From the NCBI RefSeq assembly GCF_030268205.1, contig NZ_BSQF01000006.1, positions 42,411-106,410 on the forward strand: a DNA stretch of 64,000 nucleotides, in the 5' to 3' direction. Under the pieces are notes generated by a model that was given only the letters and a program-made list of their open reading frames with translations, was not told where the DNA came from and made no database searches. The DNA is from Allomuricauda sp. NBRC 101325 (lineage in GTDB: Bacteria; Bacteroidota; Bacteroidia; Flavobacteriales; Flavobacteriaceae). Position numbers and translations under genes: made by a program. Shown one piece after another: positions 26,107 through 34,811 of the stretch; position 1 is the stretch's first letter, and every line of letters begins with the position of its first letter.

Positions 26107-27764
26107 TCCCGATACCCCTCCGGAATTTTACGGGCATGGGTCAAATCCTCAAAAGCTTTTCCAATACGTAACAACTCTGCTTCTGAAAATGGTTTACCAA
26201 CAAAAGTCAACCCTTTGGGTTGGCCAGTTGGCATATAACCCATTGGAATGGTAAGTGCAGGGTATTCTGCAACAGCAGCATAACCCGCATGGTAATTGTT
26301 AATGCTCAAAACGGCATCCAGTTGTTTTTCTTCCATAATCTTGAAGAACGCTCTCCCCGATTCCATCAAATTTTTCTTGATGATTTCAAATTGTTCGGCT
26401 GTAGTGGTATCGGCCAAAATACCATCAAAACTACCTTGACCATAAGGAATTCGAACCAAAGAATCCTGTTTGTTGAATTCCACTACATCAGCCACAGAAG
26501 CCACTTTAACCACATCTCTATTTTTCACTTGTGATTCAATGTAGGCAGGCAAATCTGCTCTCATATCCAAGTTCAACAAGGTTGTAAATCCATCCAATTG
26601 CACATCTTCGGGTTCAAACTCGATGATTTGGGCCCCAGCATTACGCAAAATTTCCACATGGGCAGCATACAACGAATCCCTTTCCAAAAGATTCTTCATT
26701 ACACCCAATCGGATTTCATTAAGGTTCACAGGATTTTCCAAAGCAGATGCAACATCAGCCTCCGGAGCGACGGATTTAAAATCGGCTTCATCCTTGCCCA
26801 ACATAGCATCCAACAAAATGGCATTATCGGTCACATTTTTGGTCATGGGGCCAGGTGTATCCAAAGTGCTCGAAATCGGGACAATACCCGTTCTGCTCAA
26901 CAATCCAATAGTTGGTTTCAACCCCACAATGGAACTACTACTGGATGGCGATAAAATACTGCCCGAAGTTTCTGTTCCCACAGCACCCACTGCATAGTTT
27001 GCTGCGGTTGACGTTCCGCTTCCCGCGCTGGAACCTCCTGTATCAAAAACTCTTCTTCCGTAGGGATTCAAAGTTTGTCCACCCACAGCACTCTGACCAT
27101 TGGGACAACCTTGGCAAATAAAATTGGCCCATTCACTAAGGTTTACTTTCCCTAAAATCAAGGCGCCTTTTTCTTTTAAGCGCCCTACAATAAAGGCATC
27201 ATCGGTTTGATTTTCCCTTAAGGCAATGGCACCTGCCGTGGTGTGCATTTCAGCAGTTCCCACATTATCTTTTAACAAAATGGGCATACCATAAATTAAA
27301 TGGTGTGCACCTCTACTTTTGTCCAATGCTCTTGCTTCTTCCAACACATTTGGATTCAAAGCGATTACTGTATTAAGGGTAGAATTGTTCGGAAGTTCGT
27401 ATTGGTAGATTCTATGCAAATAGAACAACACCAAATCTTCATACGTAAAGGTTCCTGCTTCAATTTGGTTTTGAATGGAAGGAATATCCTGTTCCAAAAC
27501 CAAAGGTTTCATTTTTTCGTACTGCTCATTTGTGAATTTGGACACCTCATCATACAAAGGCAAAAACACCTCATTTTTATCCAATACCTTACTTTGAATG
27601 AACTTATATCGCATTCTTCTGCTCTCATTTTCGGCATTTGCAGCTACTTCAGCAGAATCGTTATAAGGAGTCCAAAGCACAACTTCTTCCTTGGGTGCTG
27701 TTTCTTTTTGTTTACAGGAAACAAATGCCAATAACACCGCAGCGCACAAAATAAATTTAGTCAT
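26103..27764 (-). CDS. Amidase-signature-family hydrolase, lipoprotein
   Basis: Hydrolyses an amide bond by the Ser-cisSer-Lys mechanism. The lysine lies in GMPILLKDNVGT and the serine-rich core in GGSSAGSGTSTAANYAVGAVGTETSGSI. The N-terminus (ILCAAVLLAFVSC) is a lipoprotein signal, so the enzyme acts outside the cytoplasm, unlike GatA. The 553-residue length is usual for secreted amidases of Bacteroidota. It starts 9 bp before the ftsY stop on the same strand in gene order ftsY then amidase. The substrate is unknown. Confidence 0.9.
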   Translation of the reverse strand: MTKFILCAAVLLAFVSCKQKETAPKEEVVLWTPYNDSAEVAANAENESRRMRYKFIQSKVLDKNEVFLPLYDEVSKFTNEQYEKMKPLVLEQDIPSIQNQIEAGTFTYEDLVLFYLHRIYQYELPNNSTLNTVIALNPNVLEEARALDKSRGAHHLIYGMPILLKDNVGTAEMHTTAGAIALRENQTDDAFIVGRLKEKGALILGKVNLSEWANFICQGCPNGQSAVGGQTLNPYGRRVFDTGGSSAGSGTSTAANYAVGAVGTETSGSILSPSSSSSIVGLKPTIGLLSRTGIVPISSTLDTPGPMTKNVTDNAILLDAMLGKDEADFKSVAPEADVASALENPVNLNEIRLGVMKNLLERDSLYAAHVEILRNAGAQIIEFEPEDVQLDGFTTLLNLDMRADLPAYIESQVKNRDVVKVASVADVVEFNKQDSLVRIPYGQGSFDGILADTTTAEQFEIIKKNLMESGRAFFKIMEEKQLDAVLSINNYHAGYAAVAEYPALTIPMGYMPTGQPKGLTFVGKPFSEAELLRIGKAFEDLTHARKIPEGYRD

Positions 27765-27772
27765 GAGGTTAT

Positions 27773-28729
27773 TTATAGTTTGAAAAACGAATCGACAAAT
27801 TCGAACTTATTGAATACCTGTAGGTCTTCTATCCCCTCGCCAACACCAATGTATTTTACCGGAATTTGAAATTGATCGGAAATTCCAATGACCACACCCC
27901 CTTTGGCGGTACCATCCAATTTGGTCACGGCCAAACTGGTCACTTCGGTAGCTTTAGTAAATTGCTTGGCTTGTTCAAAGGCATTTTGTCCTGTGGAACC
28001 ATCCAACACCAAAAGCACCTCATGGGGAGCATCGGGCACCACTTTTTGCATTACCCGCTTTACTTTGGAAAGCTCGTTCATCAGGTTGACTTTATTATGC
28101 AATCGTCCTGCGGTATCGACCAACACCACATCGGCATTTTCAGCAACCGCTGAATTTAAGGTATCAAAGGCCACGGAAGCAGGGTCGCTTCCCATTTTTT
28201 GTTTTATGATGGGCACATCAACACGATTGGCCCAAACTTCCAACTGGTCGATGGCAGCCGCTCGGAACGTATCCGCAGCACCCAAAACCACTTTAAAGCC
28301 TTTATTCTTGAATTGATGGGCCAATTTTCCAATGGTGGTGGTCTTACCCACTCCATTTACTCCGACCACCATGATCACATATGGTTTTTTGTCGGATGGC
28401 ACTGTTATTTCTGAAGCCTCTCCAGAATTTGTCTCCGAAAGTAAGGCTGCTATCTCTTCCCTAAGAATGCCATTAAGCTCATCGGTGCCCATATATTTAT
28501 CTCGGGAAACGCGTTCTTCGATGCGCTCAATGATTTTCAAGGTGGTATTTACCCCAACATCAGAAGTTACCAATACCTCTTCCAAGTTATCCAACACCTC
28601 ATCATCTACTTTGGATTTCCCAGCAACGGCCTTGCCCAACTTACCAAAAAAGCTACTTTTCGACTTTTCAAGACCTTTGTCCAAGGTCTCTTTTTTCTCC
28701 TTGGAAAATATATTTTTGAATAAGCTCAT
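27773..28729 (-). CDS. ftsY: Signal recognition particle receptor FtsY
   Basis: SRP receptor GTPase that docks ribosome-SRP complexes at the inner membrane. The start MSLFKNIF at 28729 gives 318 residues; eight codons upstream are unlikely to be used. There is a short charged N-terminus, then the N domain (about 25-95) and the G domain with GVNGVGKTTTIGKLA, DTAGRLHN, TKLDGTAKGG and the closing KYIGVGEGIEDLQVF. It lies after the terminator of the rpmB operon, so it should have its own promoter. Confidence 0.96.
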   Translation of the reverse strand: MSLFKNIFSKEKKETLDKGLEKSKSSFFGKLGKAVAGKSKVDDEVLDNLEEVLVTSDVGVNTTLKIIERIEERVSRDKYMGTDELNGILREEIAALLSETNSGEASEITVPSDKKPYVIMVVGVNGVGKTTTIGKLAHQFKNKGFKVVLGAADTFRAAAIDQLEVWANRVDVPIIKQKMGSDPASVAFDTLNSAVAENADVVLVDTAGRLHNKVNLMNELSKVKRVMQKVVPDAPHEVLLVLDGSTGQNAFEQAKQFTKATEVTSLAVTKLDGTAKGGVVIGISDQFQIPVKYIGVGEGIEDLQVFNKFEFVDSFFKL

Positions 28730-28750
28730 CTTGTGTTCTTTGCTAATGGT

Positions 28751-28758
28751 CAAAGATA
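28751..28758 (-). promoter_or_regulatory. -7 box upstream of ftsY
   Basis: On the minus strand TATCTTTG matches TAnnTTTG and ends 21 bases before the ftsY ATG, after the terminator that closes the upstream operon. No -33 box at 19-21 bp spacing was found. Confidence 0.4.
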
Positions 28759-28860
28759 GGAAAGTAAGGGGAGTTTTGTTAATACAATATGCCCTTGTGG
28801 TGCAATTGGGAAGTTTTTAATTTCATCAAGTAAAGCCAAAGTAAATTATGGACATAAAAA

Positions 28861-28882
28861 AAGCCGCTTTAAAAGCGGCTTT
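28861..28882 (-). terminator. Terminator of the rpmB-rpmG-DUF4295 operon
   Basis: A hairpin AAGCCGCTT/AAGCGGCTT with a three-base loop lies 27 bases after the DUF4295 stop, followed on the minus strand by a run of seven T. Confidence 0.85.
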
Positions 28883-28908
28883 CTATATATCTAAGGATGG
28901 TTACCTTA

Positions 28909-29058
28909 TTATTTGTTCAACCAGTCGTTTACCAACTCAGGGGCCATTACCGACTCAACGAAGGTATATGCACCAGTTTTTGGAGACTTCACCATTTTAA
29001 TGGCCTTGGTCAATCTTTTGGATGATGACTGAAGTGATGCTACTGTTTTCTTTGCCAT
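28909..29058 (-). CDS. DUF4295 family protein (49 residues)
   Basis: A 49-residue basic protein beginning MAKKTVASLQSSSKRLTKAI and ending LVNDWLNK. It matches the DUF4295 family, small proteins found in Bacteroidota next to the L28 and L33 genes. The position here, 38 bp after rpmG and before a terminator, fits exactly. The context and charge suggest a ribosome-associated protein; the precise role is not known to me. Confidence 0.9.
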   Translation of the reverse strand: MAKKTVASLQSSSKRLTKAIKMVKSPKTGAYTFVESVMAPELVNDWLNK

Positions 29059-29096
29059 GGCTTATGTTTTTATATCCTTTCTTTAGAAAAGACTAA

Positions 29097-29279
29097 TTAC
29101 TTAATTTCTTTGTGAACGGTCATACGCTTAAGAATTGGATTGAATTTTTTGATTTCCATCCTATCTGGCGTGTTTTTCTTGTTCTTGGTGGTAATATACC
29201 TAGAAGTACCTGGCATACCAGACTCTTTGTGTTCTGTACACTCTAAAATTACCTGAATCCTATTTCCTTTCTTTGCCAT
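29097..29279 (-). CDS. rpmG: 50S ribosomal protein L33
   Basis: A 60-residue basic protein with the L33 sequence pattern [41 protein letters not shown] and the end MTVHKEIK. Only one cysteine is present, so this is the zinc-free form. It lies between rpmB and DUF4295 in a three-gene operon. Confidence 0.96.
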   Translation of the reverse strand: MAKKGNRIQVILECTEHKESGMPGTSRYITTKNKKNTPDRMEIKKFNPILKRMTVHKEIK

Positions 29280-29307
29280 TGTATTGTACTTATAATGCTT
29301 TTACAAC

Positions 29308-29535
29308 TTACTTTTTGGAGTTGATTTCCTTCAAGACAGCAGAGATTCCTTTCTTGTCAATGATTTTTAATCCTTTTGAAGAAACGTTCAAGGTTACCCA
29401 ACGATCTTCTTCTTGGACATAAAACTTCTTTTTAGAAATGTTCGAATCGAACCTTCTCTTGGTCTTATTGATAGAAAAGGAAACGTTATTTCCAAACATC
29501 ACCTTTTTTCCTGTAACTTCACAAACTTTAGACAT
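29308..29535 (-). CDS. rpmB: 50S ribosomal protein L28
   Basis: A 75-residue basic protein with the L28 pattern VCEVTGKKVMFGNNVSFS, KTKRRFDSNI and VSSKGLKIIDKKGI. It is the first gene of the rpmB-rpmG-DUF4295 operon and has a well-formed promoter upstream. Confidence 0.96.
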   Translation of the reverse strand: MSKVCEVTGKKVMFGNNVSFSINKTKRRFDSNISKKKFYVQEEDRWVTLNVSSKGLKIIDKKGISAVLKEINSKK

Positions 29536-29568
29536 CTCCCTAACTTTTGAGTGATTTTAATGAGGCTG

Positions 29569-29600
29569 CAAATTTATATCTTTTTACTGGGACGTACAAA
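29569..29600 (-). promoter_or_regulatory. Promoter of the rpmB operon
   Basis: On the minus strand TTTTG (ending at 29597) is separated by 20 bases from TAAATTTG (29576-29569). Both boxes and the spacing match the Bacteroidota housekeeping promoter. Transcription would start about 30 bases before the rpmB ATG. Confidence 0.65.
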
Positions 29601-29608
29601 ATTCTTTT

Positions 29609-30856
29609 TCAGAAATTTAAAATTTCTTTATACAATAGCTCAAAAGCCTTGTTTACAGACTTTCTAACCACCCTTTCCCGAGACCTTCCCATACTGAATT
29701 TCTGGGCATAAGTGCCATTTGGGGTACTTATGCCTATATATACAGTCCCCACATCGGCATCTGAATCGCCTTTGGTTGGACCTGCATTTCCTGTGGTTGC
29801 AATCGCGAAATCGGAACCTAGCTTTGATTTTACATTTTCTGCCATAGACACAGCAACCTCTTCACTGACCACGGAATGCTTTTCAATCAACTCTTCAGGA
29901 ACTCCCAGGAGATTAATTTTTACTTCGGTGGCATAGCAGACCACACTTCCTTTAAAATAGTTGGATGCACCCGGTACCGAAGTTACCGCTTGGGCTATAC
30001 TTCCGCCCGTAAAACTTTCTGCTGTGGCCAAAGTCAGCTTCTTTTGCGCCAGCATATTCCCTACCTGCACCTCAATTTCGCCATTTTCTTCTTCACCATA
30101 TATAATGTCACCTATAATTTGGTAGAGCTTTTTAATTTCAGATTCAATGGCATTTTCAAGGGTCTGCTTATCTTTTCCTGTGGATGAGAGTCGTAACTTA
30201 ACCCGAGAAAAATTGGGCAAATAGGCCAGTTTGATATTGGAAGGCAAATTATTTTCCCAATCTTCGAGCTTATCCGCAAGGGCACTTTCACCCATTCCAT
30301 AGGTAAGAACAGTCCTGTGCACAATATGTGGACGGTCAAATTCTTCCACAATCTTGGGCAAAACGAGTTCCTTTATCAGGTTTTTCATTTCATAGGGCAC
30401 CCCGGGCAAGGAAACAAAAACGGTATCACCTTTTTTCATCCACATTCCAGGTGCAGTTCCGAAAGCATTGTGCAACACCGTTGCCCTAGATGGTACCATG
30501 GCCTGTTCCTTGTTCAAATCAGAAATCGGTGTATTGATGTGCTTTTTGAACAGCTCTTGAATGTGTTCCCAAACGGCAGCGTCCGAAACCAATTCATCAT
30601 CCAAAAATTGACAAAGGGTTTTTTTAGTGATATCATCTTTGGTTGGACCAAGCCCACCTGTAATGATGACCACCGAAGAACGGCTTCCCGCCTCTTCCAA
30701 TGCCTGAAGAATATGCTCCTGATTATCCTGAACCGAAGTAATCTGATACACGGCAACCCCAATTTCGTTCAAGGCTTTGGAAATAAAGGCCGAATTGGAG
30801 TCTATGATCTGCCCAATGAGAATTTCATCCCCAATGGTAATGATTTCGGCTTGCAT
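29609..30856 (-). CDS. cinA: CinA-family protein (nicotinamide-nucleotide amidohydrolase, PncC domain)
   Basis: Acts in recycling of pyridine nucleotides by deamidating nicotinamide mononucleotide; the N-terminal molybdopterin-binding-like domain may hydrolyse ADP-ribose compounds. The start MQAEIITIGDEIL at 30856 gives 415 residues. The N-terminal domain (about 1-170) shows GDEILIGQIIDSNSAFI and ITGGLGPTKDDITKKT, and the C-terminal PncC domain (about 255-410) shows TAESFTGGSIAQAVTSVPGAS and ATTGNAGPTKGD. It starts one base before the end of the Hpt gene on the same strand. Confidence 0.93.
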   Translation of the reverse strand: MQAEIITIGDEILIGQIIDSNSAFISKALNEIGVAVYQITSVQDNQEHILQALEEAGSRSSVVIITGGLGPTKDDITKKTLCQFLDDELVSDAAVWEHIQELFKKHINTPISDLNKEQAMVPSRATVLHNAFGTAPGMWMKKGDTVFVSLPGVPYEMKNLIKELVLPKIVEEFDRPHIVHRTVLTYGMGESALADKLEDWENNLPSNIKLAYLPNFSRVKLRLSSTGKDKQTLENAIESEIKKLYQIIGDIIYGEEENGEIEVQVGNMLAQKKLTLATAESFTGGSIAQAVTSVPGASNYFKGSVVCYATEVKINLLGVPEELIEKHSVVSEEVAVSMAENVKSKLGSDFAIATTGNAGPTKGDSDADVGTVYIGISTPNGTYAQKFSMGRSRERVVRKSVNKAFELLYKEILNF

Positions 30857-30857
30857 G

Positions 30858-31196
30858 CTATAGATCGAAGTCCTTTTTAAGTTCGGCGACCACTTGAAGG
30901 ATATCTTTTTTAAGTTCAGGGAATTTTTGTTCAATTTCCCCCAAACTGCCTTCCATTTTCCCTAAAGTTTCAATGTCCAAGGCCATGGCGCGGGTCTGTT
31001 CCATTCCAAGGATGTCTACATTGGGTTTTATTTTGTGGGCCAATTTATATATGTTCTCGTAGTCTTTCCCGTTGATGGCTTTTTCAAGTCCTTCCATATC
31101 TTCGGGAACTTCTTCCAAAAAAACAGAAATTACAGAAACGATGAAATCGTCATCTCCTTCTGCCATTTCATTGATTTTATCGAGGTTGTAAATCAT
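30858..31196 (-). CDS. Hpt (histidine phosphotransfer) domain protein
   Basis: A 112-residue all-helical protein with the Hpt motif YKLAHKIKPNVDILGM, whose histidine (about residue 56) would carry the phosphoryl group. It is a single stand-alone domain without kinase or receiver. It is coupled on both sides to metabolic genes: its ATG shares a base with the stop of the FAH-family gene, and its stop lies one base before cinA. No histidine kinase or response regulator is in this window, so its partners are unknown. Confidence 0.85.
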   Translation of the reverse strand: MIYNLDKINEMAEGDDDFIVSVISVFLEEVPEDMEGLEKAINGKDYENIYKLAHKIKPNVDILGMEQTRAMALDIETLGKMEGSLGEIEQKFPELKKDILQVVAELKKDFDL

Positions 31197-31807
31197 TATC
31201 GTACATTAATTTCAAAATTCTTCTCTCCTTCCAACGCACCTACAAGGTAATCATTTGGGCTTACTTTACCAACACCTGCCGGGGTACCCGTAAAGATGAT
31301 ATCGCCTTTCTTCAACATAAAATAAGTGGAAATATGCGCAATGATTTCATCTATCTTCCACAACATTAAAGAAGTGTTTCCATCTTGAACCGCTTCGCCA
31401 TTTTTTGAAAGTGAAAAGTTGATGTTGTTCAAATCTGCAAACTTTGTTTTGGGCAACCATTGGCCCACTACCGCAGCACCATCAAATCCTTTGGCTTTTT
31501 CCCATGGGAGCCCTTTTTCCTTTAATTTGGATTGCAGGTCACGTGCTGTGAAATCGATACCCAGACCAATTTCATCATAATATTTATGGGCAAATTCTTG
31601 GGCAATGTGCTTACCCACTTTTTTGATTTTTACCAAAACCTCTACTTCATAATGCACATCATTGGAAAATTCTGGGATATAAAAATCCTGTTCCTTTGGC
31701 AATATGGCCGAGTCCGGCTTAATAAACACCACAGGTTCACTTGGGCGCTCGTTGTTCAACTCATTGATATGGTCCACATAATTGCGACCTATACAAATCA
31801 GCTTCAT
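31196..31807 (-). CDS. Fumarylacetoacetate hydrolase (FAH) family protein
   Basis: Metal-dependent family that cleaves or decarboxylates beta-keto acids; this 203-residue form resembles acylpyruvases and oxaloacetate decarboxylases of the YcgM type. Visible are IGRNYVDHINEL at the N-terminus, the metal-binding HYEVEVLVKI, GIDFTARDLQ and GDIIFTGTPAGVGKV. The stop and the next ATG (Hpt) overlap as TAATG. The substrate cannot be fixed from sequence. Confidence 0.9.
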   Translation of the reverse strand: MKLICIGRNYVDHINELNNERPSEPVVFIKPDSAILPKEQDFYIPEFSNDVHYEVEVLVKIKKVGKHIAQEFAHKYYDEIGLGIDFTARDLQSKLKEKGLPWEKAKGFDGAAVVGQWLPKTKFADLNNINFSLSKNGEAVQDGNTSLMLWKIDEIIAHISTYFMLKKGDIIFTGTPAGVGKVSPNDYLVGALEGEKNFEINVR

Positions 31808-31834
31808 ACTATTTCGGGGGTTATGTTGTTCTCG

Positions 31835-32608
31835 TTAAAACTTGTTGTTGAGTTTACTCAATTTAATCTGGGTCAGCACTTTTTTGGTGTAAAGTGGAAA
31901 ATCGGCATTTAAAATCCAACCAAAATAACCGGGTTCTTTTTCCATGACCTCGTCCACTGTTTTTCCTTTGTGCTTTCCAAAGGCAAAAATGGGATTTTCA
32001 TTTTCATCAATCCCAATAAAACCTGCAAAATCCAAACTTTGTTTTCGTGTGGTAAACTCTGAAAGCTTTTTAATATTGTTCTCCAACTCAGGATATCGCT
32101 CCAATTGAGCCAACAATACCTCATAAGTGGCCAACGTATCCGCCTCGGCACTATGGGCATCTTCCAAACTTTTGTCGCAATAAAATTGGTAGGCCGCCTC
32201 CAGGGTGCGTTTTTCCATTTTATGGAAAATGGTCTGCACATCCACCGACACCATACTCTTCATATCAAAATCCACATCGGCACGCAACATTTCTTCTGCC
32301 AAAAGCGGAATATCGAATCTATCAGAATTAAAACCTCCCAAATCGCTATCCCGAATCATGGCATAAATTTCTTTGGAAAGCTGTTTGAAAGTAGGTTCGT
32401 TCGCCACTTTTTCATCAGAAATTCCGTGAATGGCCTCCGATTCTGCTGGAATGGGCATTTCTGGGTTTACCAACCAAGTTTTGCTTTCCTTATTTCCATT
32501 GGGGTACACCTTTAATATGGAAATTTCCACGATTCGGTCTGTCGCCACATTGGTACCTGTGGTCTCCAAATCGAAAAAGCATATTGGTTTTGTAAGTTGT
32601 AATTGCAT
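31835..32608 (-). CDS. DnaQ-like DEDD 3'-5' exonuclease
   Basis: A 257-residue exonuclease of the DnaQ fold. Exo I is FFDLETTGTN (D and E ligands), Exo II is GFNSDRFDIPLLAEEM, and Exo III is HSAEADTLATYEVL. After the nuclease domain (1-180) a C-terminal module contains FAFGKHKGKTVDEVM and GYFGWILNADFP, an accessory domain seen in related proteins. It may be a proofreading-like or RNA/DNA-trimming enzyme. It lies downstream of the lipoyl E2 gene with a 74-bp gap that contains a hairpin. Confidence 0.91.
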   Translation of the reverse strand: MQLQLTKPICFFDLETTGTNVATDRIVEISILKVYPNGNKESKTWLVNPEMPIPAESEAIHGISDEKVANEPTFKQLSKEIYAMIRDSDLGGFNSDRFDIPLLAEEMLRADVDFDMKSMVSVDVQTIFHKMEKRTLEAAYQFYCDKSLEDAHSAEADTLATYEVLLAQLERYPELENNIKKLSEFTTRKQSLDFAGFIGIDENENPIFAFGKHKGKTVDEVMEKEPGYFGWILNADFPLYTKKVLTQIKLSKLNNKF

Positions 32609-32625
32609 GTGGGATTTTTAGCTCC

Positions 32626-32649
32626 ATTTAGGAGTTTGGGCTCCTAAAT
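32626..32649 (-). promoter_or_regulatory. Hairpin between the E2 and exonuclease genes
   Basis: ATTTAGGAG (32626-32634) and CTCCTAAAT (32641-32649) form a perfect 9-bp stem with a six-base loop. There is no following T-run on either strand, so it is not a standard terminator. On the minus strand it ends 18 bases before the exonuclease start codon, where it could affect translation or mRNA stability. Confidence 0.4.
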
Positions 32650-32682
32650 TAAGAATACTTATTAGTTAAACCGACCTTTCTT

Positions 32683-34035
32683 TTAGATTTCCCTGTTAAC
32701 ATCCCATGCTTCAAGGTAATCGGCCACTGTTTTCACAAACATTCCACCCAAGGCACCGTTCACCACTCTATGGTCGTAACTGTGGGATAAATACATTTTG
32801 CTTCGGATACCTATATATTCACCTTGGTCCGTTTCGATAACGGACGGAATTTTTCTAATCGCGCCCAAGGCCAAAATCCCAACTTGTGGCTGGTTGATGA
32901 TGGGCGTTCCAAAAACACTTCCAAAAGACCCTACGTTGGTCACGGTGTAGGTACCTTCTTTAATTTCGTCGGGTTTTAATTGATTGTTTCGGGCTCTGTT
33001 GGCCAAATCGTTGACCGTTTTTGCCATGCCCACCAAATTCAATTGGTCAGCATTTTTAATCACGGGAACAATCAAGTTGCCATCGGGCAAGGCTGCTGCC
33101 ATTCCCAAATTAATATGTTTCTTTTTGATCACATTATCCCCATCCAAGGAAATGTTCATCATTGGATATTTTTTCAGGGCATGCGCCACAGCTTCCATAA
33201 AAATGGGCGTAAAGGTCAATTTTTCACCTTCACGTTTTTCGAAAGCATTTTTCACCTTGTTTCTCCAGTTTACAACGTTGGTCACATCCACCTCCACAAA
33301 ACTTTGCACATGGGCCGAAGTATTGATACTTTCCATCATGTGATGGGCAATCAATTTACCCATGCGACTCAAAGGAATAATCTCATCGCCCTCGCCTACC
33401 TTAATAGGAGTTGCTTTGGGTTGAGGCGTTTCTTTTGGGGCTGCTGTCTCTACCTTTTCAGTTCTCACCTCTTGTACAACAGGAGCCTCAACTTTAACTT
33501 GACCTCCGTTGGATGAACGGCTTTCAAGGTACGCCATGATATCATTTTTGGTCACTCGACCTTCTTTGCCTGTGCCTGCGATGGCTTCCAATTCATCCAT
33601 GGAAACCCCTTCTTCCTTGGCTATATTTTTAACCAAAGGGGAATAAAAACGATCTGAGTTAGAATAATCAGGTGTCGCTACGGAAACCGCTTCCTTAACT
33701 CCAGCCATTTGCGTTTCCAATTCTGCCACAGCAACTGGTTCTGGTTCGGAAACTACAATGGTTTCTCCTCCACTCGAAGCCGTATCTATATCTCCATCAA
33801 CTTGAATAACGGCAACTACTTGACCTACCTTTACCACATCGTCCACATCAAAGCGCTTTTCCAAAAGCACGCCTTCCACTTCACTGGGCACTTCCGAATC
33901 TACTTTGTCCGTGGCAATTTCAAAAACAGCCTCGTCCATTTCAATGGTGTCCCCTACTTCTTTTAACCAAGTGGTTAAAGTTGCTTCGGCAACACTCTCT
34001 CCCATTTGCGGTAATTTCAATTCAAATTTTGACAT
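32683..34035 (-). CDS. 2-oxo acid dehydrogenase E2 (dihydrolipoamide acyltransferase)
   Basis: Core of a 2-oxo acid dehydrogenase complex, moving an acyl group from lipoyl-lysine to CoA. The start at 34035 gives 450 residues. The lipoyl domain (1-76) has the modified lysine in ATDKVDSEVPS, a linker follows, the E1/E3-binding domain (about 130-170) has SPLVKNIAKEEGV and GTGKEGRVTKNDIMAYL, and the catalytic domain (about 220-450) follows. The active-site motif reads DHRVVNGA, with N426 where DHRxxDG is expected. The type most resembles branched-chain E2 of Bacteroidota. No E1 or E3 gene is adjacent, so the complex is completed elsewhere. Confidence 0.92.
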   Translation of the reverse strand: MSKFELKLPQMGESVAEATLTTWLKEVGDTIEMDEAVFEIATDKVDSEVPSEVEGVLLEKRFDVDDVVKVGQVVAVIQVDGDIDTASSGGETIVVSEPEPVAVAELETQMAGVKEAVSVATPDYSNSDRFYSPLVKNIAKEEGVSMDELEAIAGTGKEGRVTKNDIMAYLESRSSNGGQVKVEAPVVQEVRTEKVETAAPKETPQPKATPIKVGEGDEIIPLSRMGKLIAHHMMESINTSAHVQSFVEVDVTNVVNWRNKVKNAFEKREGEKLTFTPIFMEAVAHALKKYPMMNISLDGDNVIKKKHINLGMAAALPDGNLIVPVIKNADQLNLVGMAKTVNDLANRARNNQLKPDEIKEGTYTVTNVGSFGSVFGTPIINQPQVGILALGAIRKIPSVIETDQGEYIGIRSKMYLSHSYDHRVVNGALGGMFVKTVADYLEAWDVNREI

Positions 34036-34114
34036 ATTCGTATTTATCAAAGTGTTTTTGAGTTGTATTTTACAAAAATACCAAAGATATTGACTTTATT
34101 TTGATTTTTATTCA

Positions 34115-34735
34115 CTAATTAGCTTTGATGGAATTTTCAAAGGGCACCCTGTTCACGATACTTCTTCCCAAAGTCACCTCATCGGCATATTCCAATTCAT
34201 CCCCTACGGCAATTCCTCTTGCAATGGTCGAAGTGGCAACATTCAATCCTTCCAACTGTCTAAAAATATAGAAATTGGTGGTATCCCCTTCCATTGTGGA
34301 ACTCAACGCAAAAATCAATTCTTTTATATGACCTTCCCTTACTTTACTGATCAAGGGAACGATATTCAAATCTTGCGGCCCTACGCCTTCCATGGGCGAA
34401 ATCTTTCCTCCCAACACATGGTACAATCCATTGTACTGGGAAGTATTTTCAATGGCCATCACATCTCGGATATCCTCCACTACACAAACTAAAGTCTCAT
34501 CCCTTTTGGGGTTGGCGCAAATTTCACACAGTTCGGTATCCGAAATATTGAAACAATTTTTACAAAAGTTTACTTCGGTCCGAAGCTTCAACAGAGCATT
34601 GGCCAACAGTTCCGTTTGTTCTTCTGGCTGCTTGAGCAAATGAAGCACCAAACGCAAAGCCGTCCGTTTGCCAATTCCTGGCAATTGGGACACTTCGTAC
34701 ACTGCGTTTTCCAAAAGTTTCGATGAAAATTCCAT
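34115..34735 (-). CDS. recR: Recombination protein RecR
   Basis: Works with RecO/RecF in loading RecA at single-strand gaps. The 206-residue protein has the N-terminal helix-hairpin-helix ([17 protein letters not shown]), a zinc finger ([16 protein letters not shown]) and a Toprim domain ([30 protein letters not shown]). The length is normal. It is divergent from the symporter gene with 76 bp between them. Confidence 0.96.
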   Translation of the reverse strand: MEFSSKLLENAVYEVSQLPGIGKRTALRLVLHLLKQPEEQTELLANALLKLRTEVNFCKNCFNISDTELCEICANPKRDETLVCVVEDIRDVMAIENTSQYNGLYHVLGGKISPMEGVGPQDLNIVPLISKVREGHIKELIFALSSTMEGDTTNFYIFRQLEGLNVATSTIARGIAVGDELEYADEVTLGRSIVNRVPFENSIKAN

Positions 34736-34811
34736 AGCATCAAATCTCCTACAAAATTACGATTTTAGCGTTACCAATTTACTTTCTTACTTTGCAATTC
34801 AAATTCCACAT

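Noticed and set aside
34668..34811. Upstream extension of the symporter frame
   Set aside because: It lies inside recR on the opposite strand; the membrane protein starts sensibly at 34812.
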